From contig MIDO01000037.1 in NCBI GenBank assembly GCA_001831055.1, positions 1-5,540 of the forward strand: a stretch of DNA of 5,540 nucleotides, written 5' to 3'. Positions 1-5,334 of this stretch are shown piece after piece. The DNA comes from Verrucomicrobia bacterium GWC2_42_7 (GTDB lineage: Bacteria > Verrucomicrobiota > Verrucomicrobiia > Opitutales > GWC2-42-7-A). The notes below the pieces were generated by a model, which did not search any database, had not been told where the DNA came from, and was given only the letters and a program-made list of their open reading frames with translations. A program made the translations under genes and the position numbers. How positions within the stretch are numbered: the stretch's first letter is position 1; each line of letters opens with the position of its first letter.

Positions 1-82
1 CTTTTTCCCTTAAGTCTATTCCGTATGCTTTCCCCATTCCTCTTTACCTTATTCATCTCTCCTATGTCGCGTCAATAGCTTT
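1..82. other. Left edge, unassigned (possible gene end or start cut by the window)
   Basis: No gene can be assigned here. Two plus-strand frames are open from the window edge. One closes at TAG 76-78; the other closes at TAG 84-86, inside the left end of repeat E1, and its 27 residues are hydrophobic, so it could be the tail of an upstream membrane protein. On the minus strand an ATG at 56-54 sits directly behind AGGAGAG (63-57) and would start a basic peptide, MNKVKRNGESIRNRLKGK, running out of the window. The purine stretch lies too close to that ATG to be a convincing ribosome binding site. None of these can be chosen without the neighbouring sequence. Confidence 0.2.
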
Positions 83-193
83 TTAGTTTAGTATAAGAAT
101 TCGAGCAGGCGGGCAAGGTGAGAGCAAGGAAGCGTACATACGTACGTGACCGAGCTCGAATCCGTAGCCCAACGCACTCGAAACTTAAACTAA
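83..193. repeat. Interspersed repeat copy E1, imperfect palindrome with terminal inverted repeats
   Basis: The left end TTAGTTTA (83-90) is the reverse complement of the right end TAAACTAA (186-193). Just inside lie TTCGAG (100-105) and CTCGAA (177-182), also inverted. The interior matches repeat E2 at 3468-3575. TTCGAGCAGGCGG is identical in both (100-112 and 3480-3492), and 131-150 matches 3511-3530 at 19 of 20 bases (AGCGTACATRCGTACGTGAC). It encodes no convincing protein and lies between genes, beside the 3' end of the hydrolase gene. Size and terminal inverted repeats fit a small non-autonomous element of MITE or REP type, or a family of structured intergenic RNA. No target-site duplication is evident. 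I see the repeat directly; its class is inference. Confidence 0.75.
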
Positions 194-205
194 CATCTTT
201 CTGCA

Positions 206-266
206 GTACGTGACGGACGGCGAGTCCGTAGCCCAACACACTCGAAGCTTAAACTAACTTCTTTCT
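206..266. repeat. Tandem second copy of the right half of repeat E1
   Basis: Positions 142-202 and 206-266 align without gaps at 53 of 61 bases, a tandem duplication with a 64-nt period. Both units run from GTACGTGAC through TCCGTAGCCCAAC and CTCGAA to the terminal TAAACTAA and CTTTCT. Most differences are clustered in one ten-base block. The second unit contains a small hairpin, ACGGAC (213-218) and GTCCGT (224-229) with loop GGCGA, which the first unit lacks. The unit ends on the last base of the hydrolase stop codon (268-266 on the minus strand), so transcripts of that gene must read into the repeat. Confidence 0.75.
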
Positions 267-1243
267 TATGCTACAATTATCATTCCATCATATGCCAGGG
301 AGATCTTTTCTGGATACCCGTGTGGAATGTTTCTTTCTTTGTTATAGAGATCGGAATATTTTTTGGTGTGGACGAAAAAGTCTTCTAACTCGAAGTCACT
401 CCTTATGGCTTCGTGATGGAAAATAATAAGGTGTTTTGCCTTTGCTCGTGCTGCAAGTTTTACCCCCATGATGTTGCTCGAGTGACCCCATTCTGCTTTA
501 TTTACGCTGGCGTCTGTTAATGAATACATGGCATCAAATATGAGTACATCTGCATCCTTATAAAAATCAACAAAGGGGTACCCTTCTTCATGAGCCTTTT
601 CTGTATGTTCGCAATCGGTCGAATACACGACCTTCTTTCCTTCTTTATTTTCAAATTTATAACCGTATGAAAGGCCAGGGTGGTATTGTTGTATGCCTAT
701 GACTTTCATTCCGTCCAATTCAAAGGGTGACCCTGGTGTTTTTATGTCAAATATAACTTCTGCGCCCAGCTGCTTGAAATCGACAGGAAAGCAGGGGCTA
801 GACATTTGATTTTTAAATACTTGCTGCGTTTTTTGATGGTATGAATGGATGATGACTCGATTACCTTTGTGGTAGATGGGTCCAAAAAATGGAAAACCTT
901 GAATGTGGTCCCAATGCAAATGAGACATGAAAAGATGAAAAGTTCCTACTCTTTTAGGATCTGTTTTATAAAACTCGTATGAAAAGTCACGGATACCCGT
1001 TCCTGCGTCACAAAGTATAAATTCATTTTCTTTGTACTCTATTTCTATATTACATGTGTTTGTGCCACAAGTACTAGATAGGGTTCTGTCCAGTTTGTGA
1101 TCCACAAACTCCTCAATTGCTTTTTGGGAATCAAAAGATTGCCCTTGAGCTGCCATAAGCGTGCCCACGAGCTTCTCTCTCAGTTTATCTTGAGAAAAAG
1201 ACGCCGGTAACGATCCCCTCGTACCCCATAACCGTATTTTCAT
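266..1243 (-). CDS. MBL-fold metallo-hydrolase (PhnP/COG1235-like)
   Basis: This is a soluble 325-residue metallo-beta-lactamase-fold hydrolase, expected to bind two metal ions and cleave a phosphoester-type bond. The substrate is not known. It opens with MKIRLWGTRGSLPAS, the usual start of this subgroup. TCGTNTC (58-64) and LCDAGTG (77-83) precede the metal motif S-H-L-H-W-D-H at 107-113 (H108, H110, D112, H113). Further candidate ligands are H188, D210 in VVYSTD, H254 in WGHSS, and the HH pair at 276-277 in LIIFHHEAIRSD. A segment of about 40 residues separates GTRGS from TCGTN; I recall this from a long-form subgroup, sometimes found near signalling genes. There is no signal peptide or membrane segment. 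The start at 1243 begins the family motif directly. No good Shine-Dalgarno sequence precedes it. Relatives include phosphodiesterases and RNase Z-like enzymes, so a specific name is not justified. Confidence 0.9.
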   Translation of the reverse strand: MKIRLWGTRGSLPASFSQDKLREKLVGTLMAAQGQSFDSQKAIEEFVDHKLDRTLSSTCGTNTCNIEIEYKENEFILCDAGTGIRDFSYEFYKTDPKRVGTFHLFMSHLHWDHIQGFPFFGPIYHKGNRVIIHSYHQKTQQVFKNQMSSPCFPVDFKQLGAEVIFDIKTPGSPFELDGMKVIGIQQYHPGLSYGYKFENKEGKKVVYSTDCEHTEKAHEEGYPFVDFYKDADVLIFDAMYSLTDASVNKAEWGHSSNIMGVKLAARAKAKHLIIFHHEAIRSDFELEDFFVHTKKYSDLYNKERNIPHGYPEKISLAYDGMIIVA

Positions 1244-1276
1244 AGTTCGTATACTAACTAGTGCTGTACCAATCGC

Positions 1277-1304
1277 ATAATATATTACTAAGCTTTTTTG
1301 TCTT
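1277..1304 (-). promoter_or_regulatory. Candidate sigma-70-type promoter of the hydrolase gene
   Basis: Read on the minus strand, AAGACA (1304-1299; 4 of 6 to TTGACA) is followed after 16 nt by TATTAT (1282-1277; 5 of 6 to TATAAT). Transcription would begin near 1270, giving a leader of about 27 nt before the ATG at 1243. This is a match by eye in an AT-rich region, so a chance hit is possible. Confidence 0.4.
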
Positions 1305-1364
1305 TTGCGAGAAAAAAATAGTTTTTGGGAGGACTAAAATCTGTTTTTCCAAAACGATACCCGC

Positions 1365-1393
1365 TTTTCAATAGAAATAGAGGTTACTATAAT
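1365..1393 (+). promoter_or_regulatory. Candidate sigma-70-type promoter of tRNA-Ser (and perhaps sulP)
   Basis: TTTTCA (1365-1370; 4 of 6 to TTGACA) is followed after exactly 17 nt by a perfect TATAAT (1388-1393). The start point would be near 1400, about 60 nt before the mature tRNA 5' end, leaving a leader to be removed by RNase P. A nearby TTGACT (1410-1415) resembles a -35 box but has no acceptable -10 at normal spacing. No separate promoter fits in the 16 nt between the tRNA and the transporter gene, so this one may serve both. Confidence 0.5.
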
Positions 1394-1460
1394 TTTTCAA
1401 AAAATTCTATTGACTGTAGTTGTTTAAAGTGGCTTCATCTTAAATTTCTTTTCTTAAAGT

Positions 1461-1550
1461 GGAGAGATGACAGAGTGGACGATTGTGCAGCACTGGAAAT
1501 GCTGTGTACTCGCAAGGGTACCGAGGGTTCGAATCCCTCTCTCTCCGCCA
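1461..1550 (+). tRNA. tRNA-Ser, anticodon GGA, CCA encoded
   Basis: A complete class II tRNA can be folded by hand. The acceptor stem is GGAGAGA (1461-1467) with TCTCTCC (1540-1546), then discriminator G1547 and genomic CCA (1548-1550). The D stem is ACA/TGT. The anticodon stem CAGCA/TGCTG encloses loop CTGGAAA, so the anticodon is GGA, reading UCC and UCU serine codons. The long variable arm pairs TACTC with GGGTA around GCAA, as expected for serine. The T arm is GAGGG-TTCGAAT-CCCTC. G as discriminator also fits serine identity. No second copy of the tRNA 3' end appears in the window, so there is no sign of an integrase attachment duplication. Confidence 0.97.
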
Positions 1551-1562
1551 TTTTTTATGGCG
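1546..1562 (+). promoter_or_regulatory. Perfect hairpin joining the tRNA 3' end and the sulP leader
   Basis: CGCCAT (1546-1551) is exactly complementary to ATGGCG (1557-1562) around a five-T loop. The left arm contains the last acceptor base, the discriminator and the CCA of the tRNA. The right arm ends 4 nt before the sulP ATG. It could steer 3' processing of a tRNA-sulP precursor or influence sulP translation. It is short (6 bp), so a role is inference. An out-of-frame ATG at 1557 opens a 15-codon reading frame that overlaps the sulP start and stops at 1604. Confidence 0.35.
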
Positions 1563-1566
1563 ACAC

Positions 1567-3276
1567 ATGAAAACAGAGTCATCGTTGTTTGCAAAGGCAG
1601 GTGAGGGATCCTCTCAGAGGTTCTTCCGGTTTCATCTGCTTCTCATTGATTCTCTAAGAAATTATTCCTGGCCCAAATTCGAGTCGGATATTTTTGCTGG
1701 CATTATTGTAGGCATTATTGCGATGCCTTTATCTATGGCCTTCGGGATGGCTGCGGGGTTGACTCCGGCAACGGGTCTCTTTACTGCCATTATTGCTAGT
1801 TTTGTTGCGGCGATTTTTGGAGGTTCGAAATTCCAAGTCAGTGGTCCATCGGCCACATTTGCTGTCATCGCTTATAGTGTCGTTGATCAGTATGGTGGAG
1901 ATAAGATATTTTTATGTACGCTATTGGCAGGGGTCTTTTTGCTAATCATGGCGTTTTCTGGGGTCGGTCGAGTCATTAAATATATCCCCTACCCAGTCAC
2001 AATGGCTTTCATTTCTGGGATAGCCGTTGTTTTATTTTCAAGCCAGGTTCGAGATTTTCTAGGCTTGCCGATAGAAAAACTGCCAGCAGACACAATGGCT
2101 CAAATTTCGATTTACTCACGTTGCCTCCATGAATTCAATTTGTACTCCCTAGGTACAGGTTGCTTGACTTTGGGGGTCCTTCTATTTTGGCCGAAAAAAT
2201 TTGCTCCCAAAATACCTGTTTCTTTGATCGGATTGGCCATCCCGACGCTCATTATCTACTTATTTAATCTCCCTGTTCCCAGAATTATAGATAGGTTTAG
2301 TGAGGGTATTCCTCAATGCTTCCCTTCCTTTGCATTGCCTGAGATTTCCCTAGAATGGATTAAAGTGCTTTCCTTGCCCGCTCTAACTATCGCAATTATC
2401 ATTTCCATTGAGTCGCTGCTATCGGCTTTGGTTGTCGATAGCTTAAGCGATGAAAAGCACGATTCGGACCAAGAACTTTTCGGCCAAGGGTTAGGGAACG
2501 TCATTGCATCGCTGTTTGGATGTATCCCTTCCACCGGTGCCATTGCAAGAACAGCTACTAATTTTCGCAATGGTGCGAAAAGTCCGGTTTCTTCAATCAT
2601 TCACGCGATCACGTTGTTGTTGATTGTCTTTATTGCCGCGCCCTTTGCAAATTTGATTCCATTGGCCTCCCTAAGCGCCATCCTCATCGTTGTTGCTATT
2701 AATATGGGTGAATGGAACGAGTTTTTACGTTTCAAAAAGACGCCTCCTTCCGATTTTATTGTGTTTTTAACCGTTTTTGTTCTTACGATTGTTGCGGGTA
2801 TTACCGTTGCCATGGAAGTCGGACTTGTGTTGGCTTCGCTTCTCTTCATAAAAAGAGTTTCCGACACATCTGGTATCGCAGGTCTGGAGCAATTGGAACC
2901 TACTTCTCATCACGAAGGAACTTCATTATCTCAATTTGAATTGCCTCCTGGCGCTCAAGCCTTTCGTATTCAAGGTGTTTTTTTCTTCGGAACCGCGGAT
3001 AAGCTTGAAACCGCCCTTCGCCGTTCTCAACAGGATACCCGCGTAATGATCCTCATTTTGGACCAGGTTCTCGATCTAGACGCGTCCGGTCTCAACGCCC
3101 TTGAAAGCTTATACGAACGCCTAAAACGGACAAACAGCCACCTGATTATCTGTAATGTCCATAAAAAAGCCCTGCGTGTCCTCCTCAGGAGCGGCTTCGT
3201 CGAACTGATCGGACGAGAAAATCTCTGCCCATCCCTCGAAAAAGCCAGCGAAAGAGCAAAATTGTTTTGTAATTAA
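1567..3276 (+). CDS. SulP-family anion permease with STAS domain
   Basis: This 569-residue inner-membrane protein is a SulP/SLC26-type permease. The family carries sulfate, bicarbonate or dicarboxylates by symport or exchange; the substrate cannot be read from sequence. The transport domain covers about residues 35-430 in many hydrophobic helices. Family signatures are SDIFAGIIVGIIAMPLSMAFG (about 40-60), GGSKFQVSGPSATF (85-98), and the helix-8 region IESLLSALVVDSLSDEK followed by NVIASLFGCIPSTGAIARTATN (about 281-332). The C-terminal STAS domain (about 463-565) is cytoplasmic and has the D505-A-S-G508 loop, where related proteins carry a regulatory serine. Length is normal. The frame is open upstream to an ATG at 1483, but those 28 codons are tRNA sequence, so 1567 is the sensible start; it lacks a Shine-Dalgarno sequence. 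Codon use shifts to C-ending codons in the STAS part. Confidence 0.93.
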   Translation: MKTESSLFAKAGEGSSQRFFRFHLLLIDSLRNYSWPKFESDIFAGIIVGIIAMPLSMAFGMAAGLTPATGLFTAIIASFVAAIFGGSKFQVSGPSATFAVIAYSVVDQYGGDKIFLCTLLAGVFLLIMAFSGVGRVIKYIPYPVTMAFISGIAVVLFSSQVRDFLGLPIEKLPADTMAQISIYSRCLHEFNLYSLGTGCLTLGVLLFWPKKFAPKIPVSLIGLAIPTLIIYLFNLPVPRIIDRFSEGIPQCFPSFALPEISLEWIKVLSLPALTIAIIISIESLLSALVVDSLSDEKHDSDQELFGQGLGNVIASLFGCIPSTGAIARTATNFRNGAKSPVSSIIHAITLLLIVFIAAPFANLIPLASLSAILIVVAINMGEWNEFLRFKKTPPSDFIVFLTVFVLTIVAGITVAMEVGLVLASLLFIKRVSDTSGIAGLEQLEPTSHHEGTSLSQFELPPGAQAFRIQGVFFFGTADKLETALRRSQQDTRVMILILDQVLDLDASGLNALESLYERLKRTNSHLIICNVHKKALRVLLRSGFVELIGRENLCPSLEKASERAKLFCN

Positions 3277-3297
3277 GGGAGGAGAAAGTAGTTAGAT

Positions 3298-3337
3298 GCG
3301 AAAACCTTTCTTTTCTCGGGAAAAGAAAGGTTTTCGC
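3298..3337. terminator. Perfect 18-bp hairpin after sulP (first of two)
   Basis: Arms 3298-3315 and 3320-3337 are exact reverse complements around the loop TCGG, beginning 22 nt after the sulP stop codon. The right arm includes GGTTTTCGC, and only a weak pyrimidine run (GCTTTCC) follows, so this is not a textbook U-tract terminator. Position and strength still make transcription termination or protection of the mRNA 3' end the most likely role. A weaker stem CGCTTT/AAAGCG (3337-3342 and 3350-3355) could form between this hairpin and the next. Confidence 0.65.
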
Positions 3338-3359
3338 GCTTTCCAAAGAAAAGCGATTA

Positions 3360-3395
3360 TCGCCCAAGAAAAATCTAGCGATTTTTCTTGGGCGA
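3360..3395. terminator. Perfect 16-bp hairpin (second of two)
   Basis: Arms 3360-3375 and 3380-3395 are exact reverse complements around the loop TAGC, starting 22 nt after the first hairpin ends. The stem carries CGCCCAAG at the base and AAAAATC at the top. No poly-T run follows on either strand, so Rho-independent termination in the strict sense is doubtful. Together with the first hairpin it would separate sulP transcription from the dnaA/origin region. It might also be a protein-binding palindrome. Confidence 0.55.
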
Positions 3396-3467
3396 GGGAA
3401 TTTGCTTTGTAATAACTTTAATGTCTTATGCTATACCTTGTTCCTTTCCCATAATCCGCTGAAAAAG

Positions 3468-3575
3468 TTAGTTTAAGATTTCGAGCAGGCGGACGAAGCG
3501 AACATGAGAGAGCGTACATGCGTACGTGACGGAAGTGTGAGTCCCAGATCCAACGAACTCGAAAATTGAAATCAC
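3468..3575. repeat. Interspersed repeat copy E2, same family and orientation as E1
   Basis: The left end TTAGTTTA and the 13-base block TTCGAGCAGGCGG (3480-3492) are identical to E1. The central block 3511-3530 differs from E1 by one base. CTCGAA (3558-3563) is kept, but the right terminal repeat has decayed (AATTGAAATCACG in place of ACTTAAACTAACA). The exact right border is therefore uncertain. This copy lacks the four-base insertion near the left end of E1 and the tandem half-unit. It lies between the twin hairpins and the DnaA boxes. An antisense frame of 63 codons crosses it but shows no protein features. Confidence 0.7.
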
Positions 3576-3650
3576 GTTTTTCTGTGACCAAAAGCGGTTC
3601 TCCCTAATACCAAGAAAAGGGACCAGGTAGCAAGAAAAAAAAGTGAAAAA

Positions 3651-3676
3651 GTTACGCACAATAAATTGTGAATAAC
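3651..3676. promoter_or_regulatory. Inverted pair of DnaA boxes
   Basis: GTTACGCACAAT (3651-3662) and ATTGTGAATAAC (3665-3676) form an imperfect palindrome, matching at 10 of 12 positions, around a two-base centre. The right arm holds a consensus DnaA box, TTATTCACA on the minus strand (3675-3667). The left arm holds the degenerate TTACGCACA (3652-3660). The facing arrangement suggests cooperative binding of two DnaA protomers. Confidence 0.55.
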
Positions 3677-3943
3677 TTGTAAAAAACTTGATCTTGCAAA
3701 GGATGTTTTTTTTGGAGATTTTCTTAGGTCAAGAAAGGGACAGGGATAAAAAAAGTATTTTAGTTCTATTTTTTTTAAAAGCGTTCACTTTTTTATGTGT
3801 TGTATCTGACGAACTACCAATAACTTACACTGGTGCTTGTTATTTAATCCTTGGAATGGAGTCATGTTCAGGACGTAGCGTCGTCGAATTGAAAATCAAA
3901 TGAAAAATCTTTTCAGGATTGCTATTTTTCTGCAAAGGATTTT

Positions 3944-3952
3944 TGTGAATAA
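3944..3952 (-). promoter_or_regulatory. dnaA: DnaA box immediately before the dnaA start codon
   Basis: TTATTCACA on the minus strand matches the TTATNCACA consensus and ends 9 nt before the dnaA ATG. The surrounding 12 bases TTGTGAATAACT (3943-3954) are identical to 3666-3677 at the first box. A box this close to the gene start fits autorepression of dnaA, as known in several bacteria; here that is inference from position. Confidence 0.6.
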
Positions 3953-3961
3953 CTAAGAAAA

Positions 3962-5329
3962 ATGACAAAGGAATTACAGACTTTCTCCAGATGGACAGCG
4001 GTAAAAAAAGACTTGCACTCGATGTTTCCGCAAGACGTCTATAAAGCGTGGTTTGAGTCTATCCAAGCATTGGAAGAGACGGAAGATACATTGATATTGG
4101 GAGTCGCGAATGAGTTCGCTTCTATTTGGATACAAGACAATTACCTTGATTTACTGGATAAAAAACTGAGATCGCATGCGGGTAAGCCGGTAGCGATCAC
4201 GTTTAAGGTGACGCATTCAGGGAAATTATCTGATGCATTGCAAGTGCCTGATTTTAAGCAAGTTGCGAAGGCGGCACCAGCAAAGACATCGGAAGGCAAG
4301 CTATGTGTATTAAATCCCAAAAACACATTTGAGAACTTTGTTGTAGGGGCAGGGAATCAATTAGCGCATGCGGCTTGTATTGCGGTTTCGAATGCGCCAG
4401 CAAAGGCGTACAATCCATTATTCTTATATGGGGATACGGGGCTTGGGAAAACGCACTTAATGCATGCCGTTGCTCACCATGCACTAAAGAATGATCAGCA
4501 CTTAAATGTGGTATATATTTCGACAGAAAAGTTCACAAACGAATTCATTCACGCGATTCAAGAAAACAGTTTGGTCAAATTTAGAAGACGTTATAGAAAT
4601 TCGGACATTCTGCTAATTGACGATATCCATTTCCTTTCGGGAAAAGAACGTATACAGGAGGAGTTTTTCCACACATTTAATGAATTATTTGAATCCCAGA
4701 AGCAGATCTTTTTGTGCAGCGATAGGCCCGCTTCGGAAATCGCAAAGCTAGAAAGTCGTTTAGTATCCAGGTTTCAGTGGGGATTGGTTTGTGACTTGCA
4801 AGCGCCTGATTTTGAAACACGTGTCGCCATTTTGTCTAAAAAAGCTGCGGCCATGAAACTCAAGTTAGCCCCGGATGTACTTAATTTTTTGGCGGAAAGG
4901 GTAACAAAAAACGTGAGACGCATGGAAGGTGCACTAACCCGGCTTGCTAGTTATACGTCACTTTTGCCGGGAACTATCAATATAGCGACAACGGAAAAAA
5001 TTCTGCAAGATATTCTGCAAGAAGAACACCAAGCACAAATCTCTTTGGACCAAATACAGCAAAAAGTTTGTGCCTTTTACCATGTTACGTTATCCGATCT
5101 TTTAGGGAAAAGACGGCAATCAACCATTGTATTTCCGCGTCAAGTCGCGATGTATTTAGGTCGTATGTTAACAAACCTGTCTCTTCAAGAAATTGGACAA
5201 ACTTTTGGAGGCCGAGACCATGGAACCGTCATCCATGCATGCAAATCAGTTGAGAACATGATGGACCAAGACACCTCGGTAAAACGTAGTGTCGAATTAT
5301 TGCAACGACAAATAACGAATAACCGCTAA
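3962..5329 (+). CDS. dnaA: Chromosomal replication initiator protein DnaA
   Basis: DnaA binds DnaA boxes at the origin, oligomerises with ATP and opens the duplex for helicase loading. All four domains are present in 455 residues. Domain I is about 1-85 and a short linker is about 86-118. The AAA+ domain has Walker A GDTGLGKT (157-164), Walker B ILLIDD (216-221), sensor 1 SDRPA (253-257), the arginine pair R266/R270 of the arginine-finger region, and sensor 2 R319 in NVRRMEGAL. Domain IV (about 360-455) carries the DNA-binding signature GGRDHGTVIHA (416-426) and R385, equivalent to the minor-groove arginine R399 of E. coli by my alignment. G421 stands where E. coli has T435, a base-contacting residue. 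The start at 3962 begins a normal domain I; AAGAAA before it is at best a weak ribosome binding site. The following gene starts 5 nt after the stop. Confidence 0.98.
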   Translation: MTKELQTFSRWTAVKKDLHSMFPQDVYKAWFESIQALEETEDTLILGVANEFASIWIQDNYLDLLDKKLRSHAGKPVAITFKVTHSGKLSDALQVPDFKQVAKAAPAKTSEGKLCVLNPKNTFENFVVGAGNQLAHAACIAVSNAPAKAYNPLFLYGDTGLGKTHLMHAVAHHALKNDQHLNVVYISTEKFTNEFIHAIQENSLVKFRRRYRNSDILLIDDIHFLSGKERIQEEFFHTFNELFESQKQIFLCSDRPASEIAKLESRLVSRFQWGLVCDLQAPDFETRVAILSKKAAAMKLKLAPDVLNFLAERVTKNVRRMEGALTRLASYTSLLPGTINIATTEKILQDILQEEHQAQISLDQIQQKVCAFYHVTLSDLLGKRRQSTIVFPRQVAMYLGRMLTNLSLQEIGQTFGGRDHGTVIHACKSVENMMDQDTSVKRSVELLQRQITNNR

Positions 5330-5334
5330 AAAAT

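Larger units (their letters stand above)
3651..3961. other. Candidate origin of replication / dnaA control region
   Basis: This gene-free stretch directly upstream of dnaA contains two exact TTATNCACA-type DnaA boxes on the minus strand (3667-3675 and 3944-3952) and one degenerate box on the plus strand (3652-3660). Between them lies 3745-3780, in which 32 of 36 bases are A or T, a plausible DNA unwinding element. A 10-base repeat TGCAAAGGAT occurs at 3695-3704 and 3931-3940. Location next to dnaA is typical of bacterial origins, but only two strong boxes are visible, so it could be just the autoregulated dnaA promoter region. No convincing dnaA promoter hexamers could be assigned. Confidence 0.5.

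Noticed and set aside
1..56. Minus-strand gene start MNKVKRNGES with AGGAGAG directly upstream
   Set aside because: The spacing is too short for a normal ribosome binding site and only 18 codons are visible.
1410..1446. TTGACT as a -35 box for the tRNA
   Set aside because: No -10-like hexamer occurs at 16-18 nt; the promoter at 1365-1393 is better.
1523..1550. tRNA 3' end as an attachment site for an integrated island
   Set aside because: No integrase gene and no duplicate of the tRNA 3' end are visible; the adjacent gene is an ordinary transporter.
1483..1566. Upstream in-frame extension of SulP by 28 codons
   Set aside because: These codons are tRNA sequence, and family similarity begins well after the ATG at 1567.
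1325..1570. Plus-strand 81-codon open frame
   Set aside because: It reads straight through the tRNA-Ser gene and the promoter region, and its product has no recognisable features.
264..3433. Shared 10-mer TCTTATGCTA at 264-273 and 3424-3433, near both repeats
   Set aside because: Its offset from the two repeat copies differs, and a 10-base match is expected by chance in a window this size.
3468..3659. Minus-strand 63-codon open frame
   Set aside because: It is a translation of repeat E2 and the DnaA-box flank; it has no initiation signal and no protein-like conservation that I recognise.
3688..3903. Plus-strand open frame of 71 codons (or 66 from ATG 3703) upstream of dnaA
   Set aside because: It lies in the AT-rich candidate origin, its composition reflects T-runs, and it resembles no known protein. 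AAAGGA overlaps the ATG itself, so it cannot act as a ribosome binding site for it. A small gene is not fully excluded.
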